Both the position numbers and the translations under genes were made by a program. A DNA stretch of 64,000 bases. It comes from Sulfitobacter sp. S223. GTDB taxonomy: Bacteria > Pseudomonadota > Alphaproteobacteria > Rhodobacterales > Rhodobacteraceae. Below are positions 1 to 8,497 of this stretch, piece by piece. The notes below the pieces were generated by a model, which did no database searches, was not told the DNA's origin, and was given only the letters and a program-made list of their open reading frames with translations. The stretch is from the NCBI RefSeq assembly GCF_025143825.1, contig NZ_CP083560.1:1240001-1304000 (forward strand). The letters run 5' to 3'. The number at the start of each line of letters is the position of its first letter. Within the stretch, counting starts at the first letter, position 1.

Positions 1-119
1 ACAGCCAGCACGCCCAGCGCGGTTCCTGAGAAGGTATCAAGCCAGCCCAGATGTCCTTCAAGCTCGCGCGCGTAGCGCACACCACGGGCGCGCGCTGAGG
101 GGTCTTCAAGATCGCTCAT
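1..119 (-). CDS. Unrecognised protein, N-terminal fragment
   Basis: Only the first 39 codons lie in the window; the gene runs off the left edge. The start ATG (117-119 on the reverse strand) has a clear AAGGA ribosome binding site about seven bases upstream. The visible protein begins MSDLEDPSARARGVRYAREL and becomes more hydrophobic after residue 30, so a membrane segment may follow. I do not recognise the family. It is divergent from mmcB with about 100 bp between the two starts. Confidence 0.6.
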   Translation of the reverse strand, partial: MSDLEDPSARARGVRYARELEGHLGWLDTFSGTALGVLA

Positions 120-198
120 CTAAGTATCCTTACTAAACTGCTTCATAAGATAGGTACGCACAGGCAAAAGACCAATGCGGGGTGGGGGGCTTGCATAT

Positions 199-213
199 GT
201 TCATGATATGTTC
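199..213 (+). promoter_or_regulatory. LexA (SOS) box upstream of mmcB
   Basis: The sequence is a perfect GTTC-N7-GTTC direct repeat, which is the established LexA operator of alphaproteobacteria. It lies 12 bases before the ATG at 226. MmcB is a known SOS gene in Caulobacter, so site and gene agree. An upstream in-frame ATG at 208 would fall inside the box, which argues for the start at 226. Confidence 0.8.
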
Positions 214-225
214 ATAAAATGCAGG

Positions 226-681
226 ATGACTGAAATGCCTCCCTTGCTTCAACCCGGCCAACTCTTGCAGCGCGGGGTCTCGCGCCATTTGGCAAGCTAT
301 GGTTTCGCCTGCGTTGAAGAACTGGTGCCAACCCGCGGACTGCGCGTGGACATCATGGCGCTAGGACCGAAAGGAGAGATTTGGGTGGTCGAATGCAAAT
401 CCAGCCGTGCGGATTTCACCTCTGACTGCAAGTGGCAGGGCTACCTTGAATGGGCGGACCGGTTCTTCTTTGCGGTGGACGAACACTTCCCGACAGAGCT
501 TTTGCCGGATGACCACGGGCTGATCATCGGTGACGCCTATACAGCCGAGATCGTTCGCATGGCACCAGAGGCCAAGCTTGCTGCGGCGCGGCGAAAGGTC
601 ATGGTGCAAAAGTTTGCGGTCACGGCTGCGCGGCGCCTACAGGTGCTGCGGGATCCAGATATGCATCCCGATTGGGACTAG
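226..681 (+). CDS. mmcB: MmcB family DNA repair protein
   Basis: 151 residues, the usual size for MmcB, a putative endonuclease-fold DNA repair protein first defined as mitomycin C-responsive in Caulobacter. The visible core has the pattern of a PD-(D/E)XK-type nuclease: a conserved Asp in LRVDIMALG, then WVVECKSS supplying the E-x-K pair. I chose the ATG at 226 because the two in-frame ATGs upstream (175 and 208) precede or overlap the SOS box, although no strong Shine-Dalgarno is seen. Expression is therefore expected to be LexA-repressed. The stop overlaps the convergent gene's stop by four bases. Confidence 0.85.
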   Translation: MTEMPPLLQPGQLLQRGVSRHLASYGFACVEELVPTRGLRVDIMALGPKGEIWVVECKSSRADFTSDCKWQGYLEWADRFFFAVDEHFPTELLPDDHGLIIGDAYTAEIVRMAPEAKLAAARRKVMVQKFAVTAARRLQVLRDPDMHPDWD

Positions 682-878
682 CGGCGCTTTTTACCGCCAG
701 CCTGGCGGGCCCGTGCCGCTGCTGCCATGATTTCTTCAGCGATTTCATGAGCTTCTTCAGGGGTGAAATCCATAGGGATTTCAATACCATCGCCTTCGAT
801 AAACAGACGTACCATTCCCTTGTCGGTGGGGCCGATTTGCAGGTTGGCTTCAATATCGCGTTCGTCGTTGATGCCCAT
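678..878 (-). CDS. Small conserved protein, DUF6324-like
   Basis: 66 residues, acidic in the middle and basic at the C-terminus (ends GGKKRR). The pattern IGPTDKGMVRLFIEGDGIEIPMDF followed by a helix resembles a short protein conserved in Rhodobacterales that I recall as DUF6324; I could not verify the name. No signal peptide or membrane segment. Its end overlaps the convergent mmcB stop by four bases. Function unknown. Confidence 0.7.
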   Translation of the reverse strand: MGINDERDIEANLQIGPTDKGMVRLFIEGDGIEIPMDFTPEEAHEIAEEIMAAAARARQAGGKKRR

Positions 879-961
879 GGGATGTTCCTTTGCCTTCCGA
901 GGTGGATATCGCTACCGCCGGAGCGCTTGAAAGGCAAGCCGTTGTGCGTCAGATTAAAGAG

Positions 962-1444
962 ATGGCCCAGATAGAATTACGTCCGTTTACCTTAGCTGAC
1001 CGTGATTGGCTGATTGCCACGCATATCGAGCTTTACGAGAAAGGTGAGGGCTTTGATTCCAGCTTTGGTGTGTTGGTCGCGCAAATTCTGGATGAGTTCC
1101 TCCAGAGCCATGATCCCGAAAGCGAACGCGGCTGGGTTGCGTGGGACGGTTCGCAGCGGCTCGGCTCTATATTCTGTGTTCGGATGGGACCACAAACTGC
1201 GAAGTTGCGCCTGTTCCAACTGATCCCGCAGGCGCGGGGGCGGGGTTTGGGCCGGTTGATGCTCGATACTTGTACCGAATTTGCGCGCGCGCATGGCTAT
1301 ACAGAGATGAAGTTGTGGACCCATAAAAGTCACGAGGCTGCCAATGCGCTCTACTTGCGCAACGGTTGGGAGATCATCGAGGAACAGGCGATTACGAATT
1401 ACGGGCAGTCGCTGATCGAGCGGGTGATGCGGCTGTCACTTTAG
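962..1444 (+). CDS. GNAT family N-acetyltransferase
   Basis: 160 residues. The acetyl-CoA binding motif A is visible as ARGRGLGRLMLD (RxxGxG/A pattern), followed by the LYLRNGWEII segment typical of motif B. The sequence resembles the acetyltransferase half of MarR-GNAT fusion proteins, but no MarR domain is present here. I prefer the ATG at 962 (MAQIELRPFT) over the one at 890: the latter would leave only 11 bp to the divergent start at 878 and adds residues that do not look like GNAT. Substrate unknown. Confidence 0.8.
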   Translation: MAQIELRPFTLADRDWLIATHIELYEKGEGFDSSFGVLVAQILDEFLQSHDPESERGWVAWDGSQRLGSIFCVRMGPQTAKLRLFQLIPQARGRGLGRLMLDTCTEFARAHGYTEMKLWTHKSHEAANALYLRNGWEIIEEQAITNYGQSLIERVMRLSL

Positions 1445-1554
1445 CCTGCGCCAAATACCGATCAACTACGGTTGTTTTGAAAACGTAAATGCAGTGCAAT
1501 TTTCTGATATGGGGCGTTGACCTCCTGTGCAGCCGAGATTATGAGGACCGCAGT

Positions 1555-1631
1555 GCCGGGGTAGCTCAATTGGTTAGAGCGCGTGGTTGTGGTCCACGAG
1601 GCAGTTGGTTCGAAACCATCCCCCGGTACCA
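1555..1631 (+). tRNA. tRNA-His (GTG)
   Basis: A full cloverleaf is present: acceptor GCCGGGG (1555-1561), D-stem GCTC/GAGC, anticodon loop TTGTGGT with anticodon GTG at 1589-1591, T-loop TTCGAAA, and an encoded CCA at 1629-1631. The base at -1 is T, so the usual G-1 identity element of tRNA-His is not encoded. The acceptor ends in a G1:T72 wobble pair with discriminator A73. This is the divergent tRNA-His type known from a clade of alphaproteobacteria. The T-stem has a T:T mismatch (1605/1619). Confidence 0.95.
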
Positions 1632-1665
1632 CTTTCAATATCGTCAAACGTATTTGTGACTATTT

Positions 1666-1700
1666 AAACCGCATTTTCCTTTGGAAAGCTGCGGTTTTGT
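1666..1700 (+). terminator. Rho-independent terminator of tRNA-His
   Basis: Perfect 8-bp stem AAACCGCA (1666-1673) / TGCGGTTT (1690-1697), extended inside by TTCC/GGAA, with a short T-rich tail. It lies 34 bp past the tRNA CCA. Confidence 0.75.
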
Positions 1701-1722
1701 TCTGTTCGGGGCGCGCGACGCC

Positions 1723-2007
1723 TTATTGAACCACAACCGTTTGGCGCAGCGCGCCTGTCATCCGGTCAAAGATGAGAATCCGGTTATCGTCGGTTACAAC
1801 GGCGTACCAATCGGCTGCTTGCGTGAACGCGGTGGCTGTTGCGCCGTCTGGTAGGGTGATTTCCGCGGGTAAAACTGGTGTATCGCGGCCCAGACGCGTG
1901 ACAAGCAGCCCGATAACGATTACCACGCCAAAAATCATCACTGTTGTCAGCACCGTGACCATGCGCCGCAAAAAGCGCAGGTTGGCCGGTTCGGGAAGAT
2001 CATCCAT
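1723..2007 (-). CDS. Single-pass membrane protein, DUF6476-like
   Basis: 94 residues starting MDDLPEPANL. A strongly hydrophobic segment at about 17-37 (VTVLTTVMIFGVVIVIGLLV) gives one transmembrane helix. The C-terminal part (about 45-94) would be periplasmic and contains DDNRILIFDRMTGALRQTV, like one blade of a beta-propeller. It resembles a short Rhodobacterales family I recall as DUF6476 (unverified). Its start codon overlaps that of the divergent pseudouridine synthase gene. Function unknown. Confidence 0.7.
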   Translation of the reverse strand: MDDLPEPANLRFLRRMVTVLTTVMIFGVVIVIGLLVTRLGRDTPVLPAEITLPDGATATAFTQAADWYAVVTDDNRILIFDRMTGALRQTVVVQ

Positions 2008-3040
2008 GTCACACCGCCGCATTACATTCATTCTGGGCGAAACCCCGCCGCCCCGCCTTGATAAGGCGCTTGCGCGCGATGTGCCAGAGGAGGCCGCGCT
2101 TTCGCGCACTAGGCTAAGCAAGTTGATCGAGCAGGGAGCCGTATTGGTCAACAACGAAATCCAGCGCGATCCGCGTGCTGTGGTCGGCGAAGGTGCAAAG
2201 ATCGATATCGATGTCGAAGAGGCACAGGAAAGCCACATCCTGCCCGAAGATATCCCTCTGGACATTGTGTATGAGGACGCTGACCTGATTGTGGTTAACA
2301 AGCCTGCGGGTATGGTTGTTCATCCTGCGCCCGGATCGCCTTCGGGGACGCTGGTCAACGCGCTGTTGGCCCACTGCGGCGATGACCTGTCAGGTGTCGG
2401 CGGGATGAAGCGGCCCGGTATTGTGCACCGGATCGACAAAGAAACATCGGGCTTGTTGGTCGTGGCAAAGTCGGATGCCGCGCATCACGGGCTGGCCAAA
2501 CAGTTTGAGGCGCACACGGTTGAGCGCTATTACCGGACGTTGGTCTACGGTGTGCCGGACGCCAATGACCCGCGTTTGCGCGGTGTGAAAGGCACGAATT
2601 TCGAAGCTGGTAATATCCTGAAGATCACAACACAACTGGCCCGCCACAAGACTGACAGACAACGCCAAGCGGTGCTGTTTAACGGGGGCCGACACGCTGT
2701 CACAAGGGCGCGCACAGTCGCCCGTTTTGGCACACCGCCTGTGCTGGCCCTTATGGAATGTTGGCTGGAGACAGGACGCACGCACCAGATTCGTGTACAT
2801 TTGGCGCATGCAGGGCATGGCCTAGTCGGTGATCCGACGTATGGCGGCAAACGCAAGATTGCCCGCGCTGCATTGCCAGAAACGCTGGCGCAGGCGGTCA
2901 AGGACTTCCCGCGTCAGGCATTGCATGCCGCAGTTTTGGGTTTTACGCACCCCGTCAGCGGCGAAGCGATCCGGTTTGAAGCGCCTTTGCCGCAAGATAT
3001 GGCTGATCTCTTGGCGTTGCTTGAGCCCGCTCGGGCTTGA
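2006..3040 (+). CDS. rluD: RluA family 23S rRNA pseudouridine synthase (RluD-like)
   Basis: 344 residues. An N-terminal S4 RNA-binding domain (about 17-65) is followed by the pseudouridine synthase core with signature HRIDKETSGLL; Asp144 is the expected catalytic residue. Members isomerise specific uridines of 23S rRNA. The architecture fits RluC/RluD; RluD is the best guess but RluC-type specificity cannot be excluded. The ATG at 2006 (MSHRRITF) gives a normal-length protein. It overlaps by two bases the start codon of the divergent gene, so each gene's translation signals lie in the other's coding sequence. Confidence 0.85.
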   Translation: MSHRRITFILGETPPPRLDKALARDVPEEAALSRTRLSKLIEQGAVLVNNEIQRDPRAVVGEGAKIDIDVEEAQESHILPEDIPLDIVYEDADLIVVNKPAGMVVHPAPGSPSGTLVNALLAHCGDDLSGVGGMKRPGIVHRIDKETSGLLVVAKSDAAHHGLAKQFEAHTVERYYRTLVYGVPDANDPRLRGVKGTNFEAGNILKITTQLARHKTDRQRQAVLFNGGRHAVTRARTVARFGTPPVLALMECWLETGRTHQIRVHLAHAGHGLVGDPTYGGKRKIARAALPETLAQAVKDFPRQALHAAVLGFTHPVSGEAIRFEAPLPQDMADLLALLEPARA

Positions 3041-3211
3041 TAGCGCAAACTGACCGCACAAAACCGTGATAGATTGACGGGATCATTTTCTGTTCACCGT
3101 TGTTGTGTAACAGTAAACGAAACAGCATCCCGCGATCTTGTATCGTTCGGACAATGACCCCATATGGATGTTAAGCCCTGTTACATGGGCGCCAGGGAAA
3201 GGACTTGAGCC

Positions 3212-4108
3212 ATGGCCAACTACGCAAATCTGCCAGCGCCGACACCGGAAGGCGGGCTAAACCGCTACATGCAGGAAATTCGCAAGTTTCCTCTGCTGGA
3301 ACCGGAAGAAGAATACATGCTTGCCAAGCGTTGGGTTGAGCAGGAAGACACTGAAGCTGCGCACCGCATGGTGACGTCGCATCTGCGTCTGGCGGCGAAA
3401 ATCGCTATGGGCTACCGCGGCTATGGGTTGCCGCAGGCCGAGGTTATTTCGGAAGCGAATGTCGGCCTTATGCAGGCGGTCAAACGGTTTGATCCCGAAA
3501 AAGGGTTTCGCCTTGCGACCTATGCGATGTGGTGGATCAGGGCCAGCATTCAGGAATATATCCTGCGCTCATGGAGCCTTGTGAAGCTTGGCACGACATC
3601 GGGCCAGAAGAAGTTGTTTTTCAACCTGCGTAAGGCCAAGAACAAGATTGGCGCGCTTGAAGAGGGCGATCTGCGTCCTGAGAATGTAAAAACCATCGCG
3701 ACCCAGTTGGGTGTGACAGAGGCCGAGGTCATTTCGATGAACCGACGGATGTCCGGCGGCGACGCTTCTTTGAATGCGACTGTCGGCTCCGAGGGTGAAG
3801 GCACCATGGAGTGGCAGGATTGGCTTGAGGATGACAACGCGGATCAGGCCAGCGACTATGAAGCGCGAGACGAGCTTGAAACACGCCGCGAGATGCTGGC
3901 CGAAGCGATGGATGTATTGAATGATCGCGAGAAAGATATCCTGATGCAGCGGCGTCTGTCGGATGAGACAATCACGCTTGAGGATTTGAGCGGTCAGTAT
4001 GACGTCAGCCGCGAACGGATTCGCCAGATTGAGGTGCGGGCCTTCGAGAAGTTACAAAAACGGATGCGTGAGTTGGCGCAAGAGAAGGGTATGGCTTCGG
4101 CTGAGTAG
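3212..4108 (+). CDS. rpoH: RNA polymerase sigma-32 factor RpoH
   Basis: 298 residues, usual length for sigma-32. The order is region 1.2 (GGLNRYMQEIRKFPLLEPEEE), region 2 with LATYAMWWIRASIQEY, the RpoH box at about 132-141 (QKKLFFNLRK), and region 4 with VSRERIRQIEVRAFEKL. It directs RNA polymerase to heat-shock and stress promoters. Many Rhodobacterales carry two RpoH paralogues; this one is typical and may be RpoHI. An AAGGA lies about 12 bases before the ATG. It stands alone, and the 170-bp upstream region probably holds its promoter. Confidence 0.95.
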   Translation: MANYANLPAPTPEGGLNRYMQEIRKFPLLEPEEEYMLAKRWVEQEDTEAAHRMVTSHLRLAAKIAMGYRGYGLPQAEVISEANVGLMQAVKRFDPEKGFRLATYAMWWIRASIQEYILRSWSLVKLGTTSGQKKLFFNLRKAKNKIGALEEGDLRPENVKTIATQLGVTEAEVISMNRRMSGGDASLNATVGSEGEGTMEWQDWLEDDNADQASDYEARDELETRREMLAEAMDVLNDREKDILMQRRLSDETITLEDLSGQYDVSRERIRQIEVRAFEKLQKRMRELAQEKGMASAE

Positions 4109-4135
4109 AGTTGTAAGTTCTATTTAGTTGTGTGC

Positions 4136-4150
4136 GGGGGCGCTGCCCCC
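4136..4150 (+). repeat. GC-rich intergenic hairpin
   Basis: GGGGGC (4136-4141), loop GCT, then GCCCCC (4145-4150), followed by a run of ten C (4165-4174) and the phrase TATTTTTGGCCAAAAG. The hairpin plus this phrase resembles an intergenic element often seen in Rhodobacterales genomes. It may act as the rpoH terminator, although no T-run follows directly. Confidence 0.55.
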
Positions 4151-4269
4151 GAAGCCTTTGGCTGCCCCCCCCCCGGTATATTTTTGGCCAAAAGAAATGG
4201 TTGGTGTCATTGGGGTTGAAGTATCATCCCGGAAACTTTTTCGACAAAGGATATTGAAAGGAAATAGAT

Positions 4270-4539
4270 ATGGCTGGCGGTTGGGCGCGGGATGGCGCTG
4301 TATCAGAGCAGATCGAAGCATCGATCAATGACGAACTTTCACGCCTTAAGGCGCGGCGGGTGCCAGTTGGGGAAAGCCTGACCCATTGTGCGGAATGTGA
4401 GGAGCCGATCCCGGAAGCAAGACGGGAGGCATTGCCCGGTGTGAAGCTTTGTATTGAATGCGTGCGCGAACGAGACAAAGCTTTTCAGTCACGTGGCGGG
4501 ATCAATCGCCGCGGCAGTAAAGACAGTCAGTTGAAATAG
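4270..4539 (+). CDS. DksA/TraR family C4 zinc-finger protein
   Basis: 89 residues. A C4 zinc finger is formed by Cys40, Cys43, Cys61 and Cys64 (CAEC...CIEC), after a short helical N-terminus. The length and the missing long coiled-coil match the short YbiI/TraR branch, not full DksA; such proteins may bind RNA polymerase near its secondary channel. A GAAAGGA ribosome binding site lies upstream. It is transcribed in the same direction as rpoH, separated by the GC-rich hairpin. Confidence 0.85.
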   Translation: MAGGWARDGAVSEQIEASINDELSRLKARRVPVGESLTHCAECEEPIPEARREALPGVKLCIECVRERDKAFQSRGGINRRGSKDSQLK

Positions 4540-4996
4540 CTCTTCAAGCTCTCTGGGTCCGATAATATCATACGGCCGCGATAGATCTTAGATATGGTCA
4601 CTACTGTCGTTATTGGCCTGTCCCTGCTTCCCGTATTTCGATGATTAGCGGCCAGTATGAGTTAGGGACGTGTCGAGTTTTGGTAACGAGAAGTGACTGC
4701 TCTAATTTTACATTGTCGGAAATAGGGTGGGATTGTTCTGACGAGCGGTCAGCACCAGCGTTGGAACATCGCAATCGGGCAATTGCCCTCGCACCAATTT
4801 CAGACAGCAACAAATTGTAGTGCCGCCTCGGAAATGGTCGTACTATTTTAGCGCCCTATACCGCAACGGTGCGGGCTATTTTCTGGATACTTCTGCAAAT
4901 TCTCAGTTAAGCAATGCACCCATCTTTGGCTAGCCGAGCGTGTTGACTTCGATATAGCAAATCTGATCAACACGCCCGGCAGCAGTCTTTTCGCGT
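4540..4996. other. Gene-less stretch
   Basis: No convincing gene. A 67-codon reverse ORF (4610-4813) has no recognisable motif or ribosome binding site. A perfect 9-bp inverted repeat, GCGTGTTGA (4938-4946) and TCAACACGC (4967-4975), lies just beyond the pepF stop. It could fold in the pepF transcript but lacks a T-tract. Confidence 0.5.
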
Positions 4997-6817
4997 TTAG
5001 TCTTCCATGGCTTCAAGTTCGTCGATGAAGCCCGAGATCATCGACAGACCCTTGTCCCAAAAGGCGGGATCAGAGGCATCAAGACCGAAGGGGGCCAACA
5101 GCTCTTTGTGGTGCTTCGACCCACCCGCTTTGAGCATATCGAAGTATTTGTCTTCGAAGCCTTCAGCGCCTTCTGCATAGACAGCATAAAGCGCGTTCAC
5201 GAGGCCATCACCGAAGGCATAAGCATAGACGTAAAAGGGCGAGTGGATGAAGTGCGGGATATATGCCCAAAACGTTTCGTAGCCGTCCATGAACTCAAAT
5301 TCAGGCCCAAGGCTCTCGGCTTGGACACTCATCCACAAGGCGTTTATGTCATCTGGCGTCAGCTCTCCGCCGCGGCGCGCCGCATGTAATTTACATTCAA
5401 AGTCGTAGAAGGCGATCTGGCGCACGACCGTGTTGATCATGTCTTCGACCTTACCTGCCAGCAGCACCTTGCGCTCTGCTTTTGATTTGGCGTTCTCCAG
5501 CATCTTGCGGAATGTCAACATCTCACCAAAAACAGAGGCAGTTTCGGCCAGTGTGAGCGGTGTAGAGGAAAGCATTTCGCCCTGATCGGCGGCCAACACC
5601 TGATGAACACCATGGCCCAGTTCATGTGCCAAGGTCATGACATCGCGTGGCTTGCCCAGATAGTTGAGCATGACATAGGGGTGTACATCCGTGACAGTCG
5701 GGTGCGCGAATGCGCCGGGCGCCTTGCCTGGTTTCACACCGGCATCGATCCAGCCCTTGTTGAAAAAGGGCTTTGCCAGCTCACCCATGCGCGGATCAAA
5801 GGCGGTATAGGCATCCATGACCATTTTTTCAGCGGTTGGCCAATCGACAATTTTGGGGTCTTCCATCGGCAGGGGCGCGTTGCGGTCCCAGACCTGCATC
5901 TTGTCCAGACCCAGCCATTTTTTCTTCAACGCATAATAGCGGTGCGAGAGCTTGGGATAGGCCTTTACCACCGCGTTGCGCAGGGCTTCTACGACTTCAG
6001 GCTCGACCTGATTGGAAAGGTGGCGGCCGGTTTGCGCTGTCTCCATCCCGCGCCAGCGATCCATGATCTCTTTTTCTTTGGCCTGTGTGTTGTGAACACG
6101 GGCGAAGGTTTTCACATTTTCACCAAAGACATCCGCCAGTTCGCGTGCGCCTGCCTCTCGGGTGTCGCGATTGGAATCGGTCAGCAGGTTCAGGGTGCCC
6201 TCAATGCCGAGGGTCTCGCCGTTCACGTCGAACTTGAGGCCCGCGATCGTTTCGTCAAACAGGCGTTCCCATGCGTCGCCGACAACGCCCAGATCGTGCA
6301 GGAATTTTTCCATCTCGTCGCTAAGCTGATATGGTTTCATTGCGCGAATGCGGTCGAACACGGGCTTGTAGCGGGCAAGATCAGCATTCTCTGCCAGCAG
6401 CGCATCAAGGTGCGCATCCTCAAGCCTGTTCAGCTCGAGCGTGAAAAAGACCAGCGGCGTGGTGAAATTGGTGATCTTTTCCTGCACATCGGACATGAAT
6501 TTTGCACGGCCGGAATCAGTTGTCAGTTGATAGTAGCGCAGACCGGCATAGGACATGATCCGCCCGGCAATCTGCGTGATCTTTTCATTGCGCAGTACGC
6601 AATCCAGCAAGCCGGCAGCATCTAACGTAGCAAGCTTGCCCTCGTAATCAGTGGCGAAGCTGGCGCATGCCTGTTCAAGCCAATCCAGATCGCGCTTAAG
6701 CTCTGTTGCGTCCTCACCCGTATAAAGATCGTCAAGGTTCCACTCGGGCAGATCGCCAAAGGGGGATTTTGCGCCGGAAGGATTGGCGTCATAGACAGGC
6801 GTAGGCAGGTGAAACAT
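4997..6817 (-). CDS. pepF: Oligoendopeptidase F (M3 metallopeptidase)
   Basis: 606 residues, normal for the PepF family. The zinc site is HELGH at 398-402, within MTLAHELGHGVHQ; further zinc ligand and substrate residues are expected in the C-terminal part (YVYAYAFGDGL). No signal peptide, so it is a cytoplasmic enzyme cutting short oligopeptides. An AAAGGA box precedes the ATG by seven bases. It is the last of five same-strand genes (SCP2-like, hydrolase, exonuclease, ligase, pepF), with an 81-bp gap after the ligase, so it may have its own promoter. Confidence 0.93.
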   Translation of the reverse strand: MFHLPTPVYDANPSGAKSPFGDLPEWNLDDLYTGEDATELKRDLDWLEQACASFATDYEGKLATLDAAGLLDCVLRNEKITQIAGRIMSYAGLRYYQLTTDSGRAKFMSDVQEKITNFTTPLVFFTLELNRLEDAHLDALLAENADLARYKPVFDRIRAMKPYQLSDEMEKFLHDLGVVGDAWERLFDETIAGLKFDVNGETLGIEGTLNLLTDSNRDTREAGARELADVFGENVKTFARVHNTQAKEKEIMDRWRGMETAQTGRHLSNQVEPEVVEALRNAVVKAYPKLSHRYYALKKKWLGLDKMQVWDRNAPLPMEDPKIVDWPTAEKMVMDAYTAFDPRMGELAKPFFNKGWIDAGVKPGKAPGAFAHPTVTDVHPYVMLNYLGKPRDVMTLAHELGHGVHQVLAADQGEMLSSTPLTLAETASVFGEMLTFRKMLENAKSKAERKVLLAGKVEDMINTVVRQIAFYDFECKLHAARRGGELTPDDINALWMSVQAESLGPEFEFMDGYETFWAYIPHFIHSPFYVYAYAFGDGLVNALYAVYAEGAEGFEDKYFDMLKAGGSKHHKELLAPFGLDASDPAFWDKGLSMISGFIDELEAMED

Positions 6818-6898
6818 GTATGTATCCTTTGATCGTTTGCAGCATAGGTAGGCATGCGGCGGCTAAGGGGCAAGCCGTGATGGGGTGCAAAGCGCGCG

Positions 6899-8497
6899 CT
6901 ATCCGTAAACCCGCAGCATTTCGTTGAGATCGTCCAGCGTGTTGGCCTCTGCAAGGGGTTTGTCTTTGCGCCAACGCAACATCCGGGGGAACCGCAAGGC
7001 GACACCTGATTTGTGGCGGCTGGAGGCTTGAATACCTTCAAAAGCGATTTCGAACACATGATGCGGCGTAACCTGGCGTACGGGCCCAAAGCGCTGCAGG
7101 GTGTTCTTTCGGACCCAAGCGGTAATTTCACGGAACTCCTTATCCGTGAGCCCGGAATAGGCTTTGGTAAAGGGGACAAGTGCCTCGCCATCGCGCACGG
7201 CAAAGGTAAAATCAGTGAAAAGATTTGCACGGCGGCCAGAGCCGGACTGCGCATAGATCATAACGGCGTCTATGGTCAGTGGGGCAAGCTTCCATTTCCA
7301 CCAATCCCCTTTTTTTCTTCCCGCCAGATACGGGCTGTCCGCGCGTTTTAGCATCAGCCCTTCGGCATGAGCGTCGCGCGAGCCGTCGCGGAAGGTTTGT
7401 AAACCGGCAACATCCTCGAACGGTAGCTGAGGCGATAGTTTGACCGGCGCATCGGCAGGCAGATCTGCGCAGGCGGCTTCAAGCAGTTCCCGGCGGCGAG
7501 CAAAGGTGTGGGACCTGACGTCTTCGCCCTCCCATTCAAGCAAATCGTATGCGTGCAGAACGACCGGCGCTTCGATCAGCATCTTCTTCGGCACAGTCTT
7601 GCGACCGATGCGTGGTTGCAGGGAATTGAAACTGGCAGGATGCACGTCACCCTTGGGCCAAACCAGCAGTTCGCCATCCAGAACAGTGCCATCCGGGAAA
7701 TAATCTACTGCGCGGGCAAGCTCCGGAAAACGGTCGGTCATTAGCTCTTCGCCACGCGACCAGACAAAGTGGTTACCGCCGCGTAGGATCAGTTGACCGC
7801 GAATACCGTCCCACTTCCATTCTGCCCGCCAGTTGCTCAGATCTTCAAGGCTCTCCGGCCCCCCCTCCAGCGCATAGGCCAGATAGAACGGGTAGGGACG
7901 TGAGGCGTCTGCTGTCGCATCCTGCGCCTCGATCAGCGCGTGCCATGTGGTGTCATCAGGGTGCCAGTTACCCATGAGGCGGTGAGCCAGTTCCGCTTCG
8001 TCGCGATCTGTGGCGCGGGCTAGGGCGCGGGTCATCAGTTTCTGGCTGACGCCCACGCGCATGCCGCCCGTGATCAGCTTGTTAAAAACAAACCGCTCGG
8101 TCCCGCCAAGGCGCGCCCACGCATCCAGCACGAAGGCCTTCTTTTCCTCTTCATCGGCTTTGTAGATTTCCCGCAAGTCGCTGATCCACGCGGAAAGGGA
8201 GCGGTTGTCTGTCGTCTTGTTCGGGGGCAGAACAAGAGCGATGGTTTCTGCCAGATCGCCGACCACCGGATAGCATTCCTCAAAAAGCCACAGTGGAATG
8301 CCCGCCATCTCTGCGCCCCATTCACGCAGGCGCGTCGTGGTTACTGCGCGTTTCGGACGGCGCCCTGAAAACAGCGCAATGGTCCAGAGTTTGTCCAAGT
8401 CTTCACCTGAATTAAAGTACTCTGCTAAGGCGTTGACTTTAATGGTTGTCTTTGTGCTTTGATCAATTGAATTAAAGAGAAGGGCGAAGTCCTTCAT
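6899..8497 (-). CDS. ATP-dependent DNA ligase (exonuclease-associated type)
   Basis: 532 residues. The nucleotidyltransferase motif I is EWKWDGIRGQ with Lys228 as the adenylated residue. An N-terminal DNA-binding domain precedes it, and the OB-fold follows, ending in the motif region GVALRFPRMLRWRKDK. The size and the adjacent metallo-beta-lactamase exonuclease match the bacterial four-gene ligase family that normally also includes an Lhr-type helicase and a phosphoesterase. Its ATG overlaps the exonuclease stop by four bases, indicating translational coupling. Probable role in DNA repair; it is not the replicative NAD-dependent ligase. Confidence 0.92.
   Translation of the reverse strand: MKDFALLFNSIDQSTKTTIKVNALAEYFNSGEDLDKLWTIALFSGRRPKRAVTTTRLREWGAEMAGIPLWLFEECYPVVGDLAETIALVLPPNKTTDNRSLSAWISDLREIYKADEEEKKAFVLDAWARLGGTERFVFNKLITGGMRVGVSQKLMTRALARATDRDEAELAHRLMGNWHPDDTTWHALIEAQDATADASRPYPFYLAYALEGGPESLEDLSNWRAEWKWDGIRGQLILRGGNHFVWSRGEELMTDRFPELARAVDYFPDGTVLDGELLVWPKGDVHPASFNSLQPRIGRKTVPKKMLIEAPVVLHAYDLLEWEGEDVRSHTFARRRELLEAACADLPADAPVKLSPQLPFEDVAGLQTFRDGSRDAHAEGLMLKRADSPYLAGRKKGDWWKWKLAPLTIDAVMIYAQSGSGRRANLFTDFTFAVRDGEALVPFTKAYSGLTDKEFREITAWVRKNTLQRFGPVRQVTPHHVFEIAFEGIQASSRHKSGVALRFPRMLRWRKDKPLAEANTLDDLNEMLRVYG

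Noticed and set aside
4610..4813. 67-codon reverse ORF in the gap before pepF
   Set aside because: No family, no ribosome binding site; likely random.
5603..6625. 340-codon plus-strand ORF opposite pepF
   Set aside because: pepF is complete and conserved in the other strand; this ORF has no motif or ribosome binding site.
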